Positions 34,002 to 42,000 of a stretch of DNA of 64,000 nt are shown one piece after another (position 1 is the stretch's first letter; the number at the start of each line of letters is the position of its first letter). The notes under the pieces are model-generated. The model made no database searches and was not told the DNA's origin. It saw nothing but the letters and a program-made list of their open reading frames with translations. Both the position numbers and the translations under genes were made by a program. The stretch covers positions 4,650,001 through 4,714,000 of the forward strand of contig NZ_CP108484.1 of the NCBI RefSeq assembly GCF_036226505.1. The letters are read 5' to 3'. The stretch is from Kitasatospora sp. NBC_01246. GTDB taxonomy: Bacteria > Actinomycetota > Actinomycetes > Streptomycetales > Streptomycetaceae.

Positions 34002-35297
34002 ATGTCGACCGCCGCCCGTCAGGCTTTCTTCGACCGGACGCACACCGATGATCTGATTGCCTTCCTCGGTACCTCACCGTCGCCCTACCACGCGGTCGCC
34101 AGCGCCGCCGAGCGGCTGGAGAAGGCGGGATTCCGGCAGGTGGCCGAGACGGACGCCTGGGACGCGACGGCCGGGGGCCGCTACGTGATCCGGGGCGGCG
34201 CGCTGATCGCCTGGTACGTGCCGCAGGGCGCCGATCCGCAGACGCCGTTCCGCGTCGTGGGCACCCACACCGACTCCCCGAACCTGCGGGTGAAGCCGGT
34301 GCCGGACACCGGGTCGGCGGGCTGGCGACAGGTCGCGGTGGAGATCTACGGCGGCGTGCCGCTGAACACCTGGCTCGACCGGGACCTCGGCCTCTCCGGG
34401 CGCCTCGCGCTGCGGGACGGCAGCTCGCGGCTGGTGCAGCTGGACGAGCCGCTGCTGCGCGTGCCGCAGCTGGCGATCCACCTGGACCGCCAGGTCAACG
34501 AGGGGATGAAGCTCGACAAGCAGCGCCACCTGACCCCGATCTGGGGCCTCGGCCCGGTCGACGAGGGTTCGCTGATCGACTACGTCGCCCAGCGCGCCGG
34601 GGTGGACGCCGCCGAGGTGGCCGGCTGGGACCTCATGACGCACGACGTGCAGCCCGCCAGCTACCTGGGCCGGGACCGCGAGCTGCTGGCCGGCCCGCGC
34701 CTGGACAACCTGCTCTCGGTGCACGCGGCCACCGCCGCGCTGGCCGCCGTGGCCGGCGACGACCTGCCGTACATCCCGGTGCTGGCCGCCTTCGACCACG
34801 AGGAGACCGGCAGCGAGTCGGACACCGGCGCGCAGAGCCCGCTGCTCGGCAACGTGCTGGAGCGCAGCGTCTACGCGCGCGGCGGCAGCCCGGAGGACCG
34901 CGCCCGGGCGCTGGCCGGCACCGTCTGCCTCTCCTCCGACATGGGCCACGCCGTCCACCCGAACTACAGCGAGCGGCACGAGCCGGGGCACCACCCGATG
35001 CCCAACGGCGGACCGATCCTGAAGGTCAACGTCAACAACCGGTACGCGACCGACGGTATCGGCCGGGCGGTCTTCGCGGCGGCCTGCGAGAAGGCCGGCG
35101 TGCCGTGGCAGACCTTCGTCTCCAACAACGCCATGCCCTGCGGTACGACGATCGGCCCGATCACCGCGGCGCGGCTCGGGATCAGCACGGTGGACTGCGG
35201 CATCGCGGCCCTGTCCATGCACTCGGCGCGCGAGCTGTGCGGGGCGGACGACCCGTTCCTGCTGGCGTCCGCGATCAAGGCCTTCCTGGAGGGCTGA
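34002..35297 (+). CDS. M18 family aminopeptidase
   Basis: The protein has 431 residues and starts at ATG with AGGAG upstream. The M18 zinc site is visible in HTDSPNLR (His), RLDNLLS (Asp), FDHEETGSES (Glu pair) and SDMGHAVHPNY. These cytoplasmic di-zinc enzymes remove acidic or other N-terminal residues from peptides. It is a single gene, closed by the hairpin at 35325-35364. Confidence 0.93.
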   Translation: MSTAARQAFFDRTHTDDLIAFLGTSPSPYHAVASAAERLEKAGFRQVAETDAWDATAGGRYVIRGGALIAWYVPQGADPQTPFRVVGTHTDSPNLRVKPVPDTGSAGWRQVAVEIYGGVPLNTWLDRDLGLSGRLALRDGSSRLVQLDEPLLRVPQLAIHLDRQVNEGMKLDKQRHLTPIWGLGPVDEGSLIDYVAQRAGVDAAEVAGWDLMTHDVQPASYLGRDRELLAGPRLDNLLSVHAATAALAAVAGDDLPYIPVLAAFDHEETGSESDTGAQSPLLGNVLERSVYARGGSPEDRARALAGTVCLSSDMGHAVHPNYSERHEPGHHPMPNGGPILKVNVNNRYATDGIGRAVFAAACEKAGVPWQTFVSNNAMPCGTTIGPITAARLGISTVDCGIAALSMHSARELCGADDPFLLASAIKAFLEG

Positions 35298-35324
35298 GCA
35301 CGCCCCGGGGGTCCACGGCCCCCG

Positions 35325-35364
35325 ACGCCGAAGGGCCCGGCCGGGTGGCCGGGCCCTTCGGCGT
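35325..35364. terminator. 18-bp hairpin between convergent genes
   Basis: Arms 35325-35342 and 35347-35364 are perfectly complementary with a 4-nt loop, serving the M18 gene and possibly the convergent NHL gene. Confidence 0.85.
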
Positions 35365-35388
35365 TCCCGGGCGTCGCCCGGAACGCGG

Positions 35389-37203
35389 CTACTCCATCCC
35401 GGCGAGCACCAGGGGCAGCCGGCGCGTGCCGTCCGCCGTCAGCTTCACCGGCACGCCCCAGTCCTGCTGGTGGACGTGGCAGGACGGGAACTCGATCTCC
35501 GGGTCGTCGTCGCAGGAGGCGGCCATCGCCGAGACGTGCAGCACGCCCTCGGCCACCTGGTCGGAGAGCACCAGCTCGCGGGAGAGCGCGGAGTCCGCGC
35601 CCGCGCCGGAGACCAGCAGCTCGGGCGGGGTGGAGCTGACCAGCAGCCGGGTGGACGGGCCGTAGCGCTCGTCCAGCTTCTGGCCGGTGGGCGCCGAGAA
35701 GACCACGTCCAGCTGGAACGCGCCGGCGGCGACCTCGGTGGCGGCCCGCTGGGTGCGGTGCGCCACCGACTCGACCCGGACGGCCTCCTCGGGCAGCCGC
35801 AGCCGGGTGAGCCGGTGCCGGGCGGACTCGATCACCACGATGTCGTCGTCGACCAGCACCGCGCCGGAGGGCTCGCGCAGGTCGGTGGCGAGCGTGGTCA
35901 CCTCGCCGCTGGCCGGGTCGAAGCGGCGCAGCGCGTGGTTGTAGGTGTCGCTGACGGCCACCGAGCCGTCGGGCAGCACGGTGACGCCCAGCGGGTGCTG
36001 GAGCAGCGCCTGCCCCGCCTCGCCGTCGCGGTGCCCGAAGTCGAAGAGGCCGGTGCCGACGGCGGTCTCGACCGCCTTCGTTTCACGTGAAACCGACCGC
36101 AGCGCCGAGGTCTCCGAGTCGGCCACCCAGAGCCGCTCGCCGTCCGCCGAGACCGCCAGGCCGGACGGCTGGGCGAACCAGGCCTCGGCGGCGGGGCCGT
36201 CGACCAGGCCCTCATTGGTGGTGCCGGCCGCGACCCGGACGGTGCCGGCCGCCGGGTCGTACGCCCAGAGCTGGTGGACACCGGCCATGGCGATCCAGAC
36301 CTCGCCGTCGAACCAGGCGACGTCCCACGGCGAGGAGAGGTCGACCTCGCGGGCCGGGCCCTCGGTGGCCGAGCCCTGCCACCACTGCCGGCCGGTGCCG
36401 GCCAGGGTGTCGACGCTGCCGTCGGCCAGCCGGACGCCGCGCAGCGCGTGGTTCACGGTGTCGGCCACGATCACGTCGTAGGCCGAGCCCTCGGGGAGCA
36501 GGGCGAGGCCCTGCGGCTCGCTGAACCGGGGGGAGGTGCCGTCGACCAGGCCGCGCACGCCGTCCCCGATCCGGCGGACGACGCTCTCGCCGTCCTCGGC
36601 CAGCTCGACCAGCGAGTGGTGCCCGGAGTCGGCGACCAGGAAGTGCCCGTTCGGCAGCCGGACGGCCTTGCCGGGGAACTTGAGGTCCCCCGCGGTGGGC
36701 TCCGGCGCCACGTACGGACCGTCGCCGCGGCGCAGCGTGCCCTTGGCGGCGTGCTCCTCCTCCAGCTCCTCCACCAGCCGGGCGATGGCGTGCGCGTGCC
36801 CCTCACCGGCGTGCTGGGCGACCACGTACCCCTCGGGGTCGATCACCACCAGCGTCGGCCAGGCGCGCACCGCGTACTGCTTCCAGGTGGCGAGCGCCGG
36901 GTCGTCCAGCACCGGGTGGTGCACCTCGTACCGGGCGACGGCGTCGACCACGGCCTGGTGGTCGGCCTCGTGCACGAACTTGGGCGAGTGCACGCCGACG
37001 ATCACCACGGTGTCGCGGTGCTTCTCCTCCAGCTCACGGAGCTCGTCCAGGACATGCAGACAGTTGATGCAGCAGAAGGTCCAGAAGTCTAGTACGACAC
37101 ACTTACCTCGCAGGTCGGCAAGCTTGAGTTCCTTGCCGCCTGTGTTGAGCCATCCACCGGCGCCGACCAGCTCGGGGGCGCGGACACGTGCACGAGAAGC
37201 CAT
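35389..37203 (-). CDS. Thioredoxin/NHL-repeat protein (NHLRC2-like); 5' end supplied by the integrated element
   Basis: The protein is about 604 residues. Residues about 10-150 are a thioredoxin/TlpA-like domain with active site C-C-I-N-C, and the rest is a beta-propeller of NHL repeats (repeated VADTVNHALR-like blocks). The ATG at 37203 is chosen because homology to the displaced host copy begins at this MASRARVRAPEL. Codons 1-41 have lower GC and are separated from the native body by the recombination core GACTTCTGGA. The original host 5' end is at 43575-43698. The gene thus remains open after insertion, with a new promoter. A parS site lies within it. Confidence 0.9.
   Translation of the reverse strand: MASRARVRAPELVGAGGWLNTGGKELKLADLRGKCVVLDFWTFCCINCLHVLDELRELEEKHRDTVVIVGVHSPKFVHEADHQAVVDAVARYEVHHPVLDDPALATWKQYAVRAWPTLVVIDPEGYVVAQHAGEGHAHAIARLVEELEEEHAAKGTLRRGDGPYVAPEPTAGDLKFPGKAVRLPNGHFLVADSGHHSLVELAEDGESVVRRIGDGVRGLVDGTSPRFSEPQGLALLPEGSAYDVIVADTVNHALRGVRLADGSVDTLAGTGRQWWQGSATEGPAREVDLSSPWDVAWFDGEVWIAMAGVHQLWAYDPAAGTVRVAAGTTNEGLVDGPAAEAWFAQPSGLAVSADGERLWVADSETSALRSVSRETKAVETAVGTGLFDFGHRDGEAGQALLQHPLGVTVLPDGSVAVSDTYNHALRRFDPASGEVTTLATDLREPSGAVLVDDDIVVIESARHRLTRLRLPEEAVRVESVAHRTQRAATEVAAGAFQLDVVFSAPTGQKLDERYGPSTRLLVSSTPPELLVSGAGADSALSRELVLSDQVAEGVLHVSAMAASCDDDPEIEFPSCHVHQQDWGVPVKLTADGTRRLPLVLAGME
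36080..36093. promoter_or_regulatory. parS-like ParB binding site inside the NHL gene
   Basis: GTTTCACGTGAAAC is a perfect 14-bp palindrome, identical to the core of the Streptomyces parS consensus; only the outermost T and A are missing. Origin-proximal clusters of such sites load ParB for chromosome segregation. It encodes V-S-R-E-T-K in the NHL protein. Confidence 0.85.
37080..37089. other. Attachment site core, left junction
   Basis: TCCAGAAGTC is shared with the right junction. To its left the NHL gene has host codon use, to its right the element's replacement 5' end begins. Confidence 0.7.
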
Positions 37204-37482
37204 GCACACATCCAACCTCATCAGGCCATCACGCATTCCGAAGGGTGCGGGGCATGGCAGGCTTCGCGTGAGTGTTCTCAGGCTCGGGCCGTTGGAAGCT
37301 GGTCGAGATCATCACCCTGCGGCTGGGGCTCTCAGCAGCTCTTGCAGGTGCGCTGGCCCGGAAAAATAGACGCACCATCTTCCGCTTTCGGAACTTTTCG
37401 GTAGAGTCGGCTGCCAGCGCAGGCGGGATATCCCTCCAGCACACATCTGCTTGCTCGCGCACTTCGGCCAGATGAGGTGTTC

Positions 37483-38004
37483 GTGTCACTGATCCCCGCG
37501 GGTCTGCCCGAGTCGCACCAATCCATTGCTGCGGAAGCTGACCGCATTCATGAGAGCGCACTGTGGAGCGCGCAAGGCCAGTTTGAGCAAGCAAAGCTGT
37601 GGCGCCTCATCAACCTCTTTCTTGGTGTTCCGGCAGCAGCGCTTGCCGCCATCTCTGGTGGAACCGCCCTCGGCGGGGACCTCGGAATCTGGCCCGGGGT
37701 CCTGGCGCTCATTTCAGCAGCCCTCACCGCCACATTGACCACAGTCAATGCCTCGCGCCGGATGACGCAGGCTCAAGCATCGGCAAACGCCTATCTTCAG
37801 CTCCAGACGGCCGCGCGGCAGTTCCTTACGATTGACCTTGCCGATTTGACCCGAGAGGATGCGCGGGACGCGTTGCGCAATCTTACGAACAGCCGGGACG
37901 AGCTGAACAAGACGTCCGATCCTCCGGGCCGGCTGGCCTACAAGAAATCCAAGAAGAACATCAGTGGTGGGGGTCAAAACTACTCTGCGGACGGAGATGA
38001 ATGA
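37483..38004 (+). CDS. SLATT-domain two-helix membrane protein, probable CBASS effector
   Basis: The protein is 173 residues. GTG at 37483 is chosen because GAGG lies 5 bases upstream; GTG at 37477 has none. Residues about 40-60 and 67-89 form two membrane helices, followed by a soluble helical tail, which is the SLATT layout (SMODS- and SLOG-associating two-TM effector). SLATT proteins are predicted to form membrane pores on receiving a nucleotide signal. The stop overlaps the CD-NTase start as ATGA. In this setting it would kill or arrest the infected cell. A possible promoter -10 (TAGAGT) is at 37402-37407. The family call is by architecture and partner. Confidence 0.8.
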   Translation: MSLIPAGLPESHQSIAAEADRIHESALWSAQGQFEQAKLWRLINLFLGVPAAALAAISGGTALGGDLGIWPGVLALISAALTATLTTVNASRRMTQAQASANAYLQLQTAARQFLTIDLADLTREDARDALRNLTNSRDELNKTSDPPGRLAYKKSKKNISGGGQNYSADGDE

Positions 38005-38885
38005 GGATGGCGCTGACTGTTGCTTCGGCGTTCAATGAGTTCGACTCTGTGGTGAAGCCATCGCCCGCCACGTGGACCAAAGTGTGTGAGCGTCGAGACG
38101 CCGTCCTGAAGGTCATAGGGAAGGCATTTCCTGCCGGCGGCGACATCAGGTACCAGTCGGCTAAGATCATCGGTTCGCTGGGTCGGAACACCGCCTGCCG
38201 CCCTGTCGATGACATCGACCTCATGGTCTACCTGCATATTGATGCGGACTTGTGGGCTCAGAAGTACCGAGACGACTCATCTGAATTTCTGTATAGGGTT
38301 CGACGGGTTCTAAATGAACACTCTCCTGTGCGCAAGGTTGGCGCACGCGGTCAAGCTGTTCGATTCTTCTATGTCGACGGCCTTAGCGTAGATGTGGCGC
38401 CGGTCGAGAAATATACAAGTGGGAACTATGGCATACCTGATGGATCGGGGAACTGGCTAACCACAAACCCTGTGAAGCACGAGACATACTTGACGGAACG
38501 AAACGATGCCGTCAGTGGCGACCTGAAGAAGATCATCCGATTTGCCAAGAAATGGAACAAGGCTCACAGCTCGCGCCTGGCTTCGTTCCATCTTGAAATG
38601 ATGGTTGCCCGCACGTACGGCACGCTGGGAGGTAACTCGCGGACGGCGCTTCGACTGTTCTTCGACTATAATCTCTACAATCTCTCGGTGCAGGACCCGG
38701 CGGGGTTTAGTGGCGACCTCTCTTCATATCTGACCCAGTCGAATAGGGATGCTGTAAATGATGGTCTAAAGGCGGCTCGGGACAGGGCGGATCTCGCACT
38801 GGCAGCCGAGAATCGGGGTGACCACCGGGAGGCAATCAGGCTTTGGCGGATCATCCTCGGCAACGACTTCCCGATATTCGGGTGA
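38001..38885 (+). CDS. CD-NTase-like nucleotidyltransferase (SMODS type)
   Basis: The 294-residue protein carries the polymerase-beta-like site: G58-S59 in GSLGRNT, the metal-binding D71-I-D73 in VDDIDLMV, and a third Asp in LSVDVAP (131). This is the CD-NTase/SMODS pattern of enzymes that make cyclic oligonucleotide alarms on phage infection. It overlaps the SLATT gene by 4 bases and has GGAG just upstream. No Cap2/Cap3 or HORMA/TRIP13 genes are present, so a two-gene type I CBASS is inferred. The DNA is far less GC-rich than the host, which indicates transfer. Confidence 0.85.
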   Translation: MRMALTVASAFNEFDSVVKPSPATWTKVCERRDAVLKVIGKAFPAGGDIRYQSAKIIGSLGRNTACRPVDDIDLMVYLHIDADLWAQKYRDDSSEFLYRVRRVLNEHSPVRKVGARGQAVRFFYVDGLSVDVAPVEKYTSGNYGIPDGSGNWLTTNPVKHETYLTERNDAVSGDLKKIIRFAKKWNKAHSSRLASFHLEMMVARTYGTLGGNSRTALRLFFDYNLYNLSVQDPAGFSGDLSSYLTQSNRDAVNDGLKAARDRADLALAAENRGDHREAIRLWRIILGNDFPIFG

Positions 38886-38891
38886 CAAACA

Positions 38892-38980
38892 ACCGAAAGT
38901 CACAGGATGGTGATCCTGCTACCGAAGTCCGCGAGGGTCAGTTCCTTGTCACCGGTGTTGAGCCATCCGTCGGGGCCGAC
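38892..38980 (-). pseudogene. Decayed copy of the NHL gene 5' end (old att remnant)
   Basis: On the minus strand it encodes GWLNTGDKELTLADFGSRITIL, clearly related to residues 17-38 of the NHL protein, then ends in TGACTTTCGG, a damaged form of the core GACTTCTGG. It lies immediately after the CD-NTase stop. It is probably the scar of an earlier insertion at the same site. Confidence 0.75.
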
Positions 38981-38987
38981 CGGCGGT

Positions 38988-39233
38988 TCAGTGGACCGGC
39001 ATGCGGGCGGCGCTGGTCTCCACGATCTCGCGGGCGACCAGGAGTGGGGTGTCCTCCCATCCGAGCAGAGCCTTCGTGATGGCGACCGCCCGAACGATGC
39101 CCGTGCCACGCTCCACCAAGAGGGCCTGCACCGCTTCCATACCCTCGCTTGAGAGCACGGGGCGATACTCTTCGACCAGCGCGGACCACTGCGCGGCTGC
39201 CTCGGGCTCCAGCCCGGCAACGTTTCCGAACAC
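38988..39233 (-). CDS. Hypothetical 81-residue protein of the element
   Basis: GTG at 39233 has GGAGG 6 bases upstream. The protein is helical and acidic (MFGNVAGLEPEAAAQW), with no recognised domain. It lies 69 bases after the HTH gene on the same strand and is probably co-transcribed with it. Confidence 0.65.
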   Translation of the reverse strand: MFGNVAGLEPEAAAQWSALVEEYRPVLSSEGMEAVQALLVERGTGIVRAVAITKALLGWEDTPLLVAREIVETSAARMPVH

Positions 39234-39302
39234 GCTGTTCCTCCACTTCTCGCACGGACGGATCGGCGGGTGCTGTGCCGGTAGCGCCTGTGCCGCCGTC
39301 CG

Positions 39303-40079
39303 TCAGGTCGTCGGCACGGAAACGCCGCGATCCCAGAGTTCTTCGGCGTGGGATGTGAACCGGTCGAACATCCCGCCGTCCTGCTGTCGGCGGAGGTGCA
39401 TCATCGGTGAATCGTGCCCGACGAACCGGGCCAGATGAGGCGTCACAAGGGCCTGTGAGTCGAACCGGAACACGGACAGGCCAACGTGGTTGGTTGCGTC
39501 GTCATCGGCGCTGTAGCGGGCTTCCAGGCCCTCTGCGTCGCGCAGCTTGGCCAGGTTCTCCAGGGTGATCCGGATACGGGTCGAGACGGTCAGGGCGACG
39601 TCCTCGACCCGTTCCCTCTGCCTCGTGGTCTCGCCGTTCGGATCGCCCAGCAGGAACCGCACCCGACAGCCGGCCTCGGCCTTGGCGCGCAGCGTGCTCA
39701 GAAAGTTGGGCTGCTCCAGCCAGAGGAAGTAGTTCGTGAAACCGGCGAAGAACAGATCATCCCTGGCGTCACTGATCAGCTGCCCCCATGCTGCCGATGT
39801 GCAGGCGGAGCGGTAGGGGTAGACAGCGACGATCTCCCGGTCAGGGCCGGTCTTCAGGGTCGTCCGTACGATGTTCGGCCACAGCATCGCTTCACTCACC
39901 CCTAGCGCTTCGCTCGCGTCGACCCTGTTCCGAGCGTGAGGGACCAACGCCTCATCCGTCAGCCATCGTTCCACCGTCTTAGGTGTCACCCCCACGTGGG
40001 TGGCCAGCTGTCGGACGCTCACCCGGGCGTCCCCCATAGCGCGGTGCAGGGCAGTGTTCAAGAGACTCCCCCGAGACAT
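39303..40079 (-). CDS. HTH regulator with C-terminal PLD-like/DUF5919-type domain
   Basis: The protein has 258 residues. Residues about 18-55 are an XRE-type helix-turn-helix (VSVRQLATHVGVTPKTVERW). The C-terminal part with FFAGFTNYFLW and GCRVRFLLGDPNG resembles the phospholipase-D-like domain seen in many Streptomyces regulators of this size. It diverges from the two small genes at 40200 and probably controls element genes. The ribosome site is weak. Confidence 0.8.
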   Translation of the reverse strand: MSRGSLLNTALHRAMGDARVSVRQLATHVGVTPKTVERWLTDEALVPHARNRVDASEALGVSEAMLWPNIVRTTLKTGPDREIVAVYPYRSACTSAAWGQLISDARDDLFFAGFTNYFLWLEQPNFLSTLRAKAEAGCRVRFLLGDPNGETTRQRERVEDVALTVSTRIRITLENLAKLRDAEGLEARYSADDDATNHVGLSVFRFDSQALVTPHLARFVGHDSPMMHLRRQQDGGMFDRFTSHAEELWDRGVSVPTT

Positions 40080-40199
40080 TTGGGCGTTCTCAGACGCTAC
40101 CGCCGAGCCGGGCAGGATGTCCCCGCTTTGGCTACTGTTCTCGCCCGAACGGGCCGGTACACCAGTGGGGGACGAACCCGGACAGTGAGTGGAGCCGAC

Positions 40200-40391
40200 A
40201 TGTCAGCAGAGATGCGGGCCGAGACCTGCCGCAGAGTTGTACCCATGCCCCCGCAGCGTGGAGTCCTGGTCGATGTCTGGGGCGTCGCCGACAGCGATGA
40301 TCCTGGCCGCACCGTGACTGGGCCCGAGGGTGAGCCGGTGATCTTCTACAGCTTCACCGACGCGTCACGATGGGTGGCTGGCCGTGGCTGA
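40200..40391 (+). CDS. Hypothetical 63-residue protein of the element
   Basis: The ATG has GGAG 6 bases upstream. The protein contains VLVDVWGVADSDDPG and no known motif. It overlaps the next gene by 8 bases, so the two are translationally coupled. Confidence 0.6.
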   Translation: MSAEMRAETCRRVVPMPPQRGVLVDVWGVADSDDPGRTVTGPEGEPVIFYSFTDASRWVAGRG

Positions 40392-40590
40392 GCAGTGGGA
40401 ACCGCAGGCAGGGCAGACGGCCTACGACCGGCGTTCGGGCCAGGCGGTCAGGATCATGTCGGTGCACACCTTCGGCGTGTTCGTCCGGCCTCTCAAGGGC
40501 GGGCGGGAGGCGATCACGAAGCTACGCAACCTGATCCCGCCGGATGACCAGCCGGGCGGATTCAACTCCTGGCAGGCAAGCCGGGGTTGA
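40384..40590 (+). CDS. Hypothetical 68-residue protein of the element
   Basis: It starts at GTG within the end of the preceding gene. The sequence suggests a small beta-rich protein (YDRRSGQAVRIMSVHTFGVFVRP). No function can be named. It is closed by the hairpin at 40609-40634. Confidence 0.6.
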   Translation: MAEQWEPQAGQTAYDRRSGQAVRIMSVHTFGVFVRPLKGGREAITKLRNLIPPDDQPGGFNSWQASRG

Positions 40591-40608
40591 GTCCAGAGCG
40601 CCAACGAT

Positions 40609-40634
40609 AGAGGGCGCCGCCCCGGGCGCCCTCT
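40609..40634. terminator. Bidirectional hairpin in the element
   Basis: Arms 40609-40618 and 40625-40634 are complementary with a 6-nt loop, between the small plus-strand genes and the convergent resolvase. Confidence 0.8.
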
Positions 40635-40647
40635 CGCCTGCCGCTCC

Positions 40648-41223
40648 TTACTCGGTTCCGAGCGCCCGGTACAGGGTCGCCCGGCTGACTCCCAACGCCT
40701 TGGCGATCACGGTCACGCTCTCACCCTTCGCACGGCGGGCATGGGCCGCAGCGAGTTTGTCGGCGTCCAGCACGTTCGGCCGTCCGCCTGTCCGCCCCTG
40801 CGCCCTGGCGGCCTCCAAGCCGGCGCGGGTGCGGTCCTTGATCAAGCTGCGCTCAAACTCCGCCATCGCCCCGACCACCTGGAGCATGAGGCGGCCGTCC
40901 GGAGTGTTCGGGTCGATGCTGGCGAGCGCCCCCGTCAGGACCCTGAAGCCGATGCCCCGCGCCGACAGCGCGTCCACCATGGTCACCAGGTCGATGAGCG
41001 ACCGAGCGAAGCGGTCCAGCTTCCACACGCAGAGCGTGTCGCCAGGGCGCAGGTGGTCCAGCGCGGCGGCAAGCTCCGGGCGGTCAGTGTTCTTCCCGCT
41101 GGCCTTGTCCGTGAAGATCCGGGCGCAGCCCGCTGCGGAGAGCGCGTCGTGCTGAAGCTGTGCCTCCTGATCGTCGGTGGAGACTCGGGCGTAGCCGATC
41201 AGGTGTCCGATGTTCGTCGCCAT
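40648..41223 (-). CDS. Small serine recombinase (resolvase/invertase family)
   Basis: The 191-residue protein has the catalytic domain start LIGYARVSTDDQ with the nucleophilic Ser, the LDRFARSL and EFERSLIKDRT blocks and a C-terminal helix-turn-helix (VTVIAKALGVSRATLYRAL). It is complete and of normal length for Tn3-resolvase/Hin-type enzymes. It may resolve element multimers or be a remnant of a transposon; no transposase is present. Confidence 0.93.
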   Translation of the reverse strand: MATNIGHLIGYARVSTDDQEAQLQHDALSAAGCARIFTDKASGKNTDRPELAAALDHLRPGDTLCVWKLDRFARSLIDLVTMVDALSARGIGFRVLTGALASIDPNTPDGRLMLQVVGAMAEFERSLIKDRTRAGLEAARAQGRTGGRPNVLDADKLAAAHARRAKGESVTVIAKALGVSRATLYRALGTE

Positions 41224-42000
41224 GCCCCAAGCGTCTCATAACTCGTCTCACAACCACAAGGGGCTTCGGAAGGTTTTGAGACGGGTTTTGAACGCTTGAT
41301 CGACCCCGGGCACGCCGTTCGCGGGTCGTCTCACAAACCATCGTTTCTGAGATGGCCCGCAAGGGTGACCCAATGTCACGAGCGGGTGCTGAGACCTCCT
41401 CCTCCGAAGAGACGAGGTCGAGTACGCGTCTCCAGACCCGTACGGACCGAGCGGCCCAGCACCTCAGCGGTCGGAGAGTCGTGCACCCGGGGTCACCCCC
41501 CTCCCGTCCCTCTCCTCGTCCCAGGGGTCCAAAGTGCCGTACTGGGCCTTATTTTCTAAACCCTCTAACGCGAGTAGAAGTAAATAGGAAAAGGGGTGTA
41601 GTTCAGGCACTTTCGCCCCGACCCTGCACTGAGGGTGACGCGCGGCCGGGGATGGCGACGCTCGGTGACGACGCCTGGGGAGGTGGCCCTCCGCGCAAAC
41701 AGGCTGATCAGCCATGCGAGAGATTTCCCTCCCTGCCGCGCTGGGGCAGGAGGGGAAGGGGGTACCCGCCTGGCCGGCGACCGGAGGCGGGTGGTACGGG
41801 TGACGTGGTGACGGAATGACGGCCAGTTCTGGTTTCTCTATGACATACGTGGTCTAGAGAAAACCTGAATCACCCGTCATTCCGTCACCACGTCACCGTC
41901 GCTGGCCAACCGTGAGCGCCCACACGGCCGCCAGCAGGCACGAAGAAGCCCAGCCCGACCACCAGGGACCAGACGGAGCCCAGAGGGCCGCGCAGGGCGG
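41224..42000. other. Non-coding region of the element, 777 bases
   Basis: No frame here has convincing codon use. It holds an AT-rich stretch (about 41,545-41,620) and a perfect 24-bp inverted repeat (41799-41822 and 41874-41897). It could contain a replication origin, the resolvase target or the remains of a replication gene. Confidence 0.55.
41799..41897. repeat. Perfect 24-bp inverted repeat with nested second repeat
   Basis: Arms 41799-41822 and 41874-41897 are perfectly complementary and separated by 51 bases. Within the spacer GGTTTCTCT and AGAGAAAACC form a second, inner stem. Within each outer arm the unit GTGACG recurs (GGTGACGTGGTGACGG). The size and symmetry suggest a protein- or structure-recognised site rather than a simple terminator. 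Confidence 0.8.

Noticed and set aside
37229..37594. 121-codon minus-strand frame overlapping the SLATT gene start
   Set aside because: No domain or ribosome site and it is antisense to the better supported SLATT gene and its promoter.
41352..41819. 155-codon plus-strand frame in the element
   Set aside because: Low-complexity Arg/Pro/Gly/Ser protein, no ribosome site, crosses AT-rich non-coding DNA and runs into the inverted repeat.
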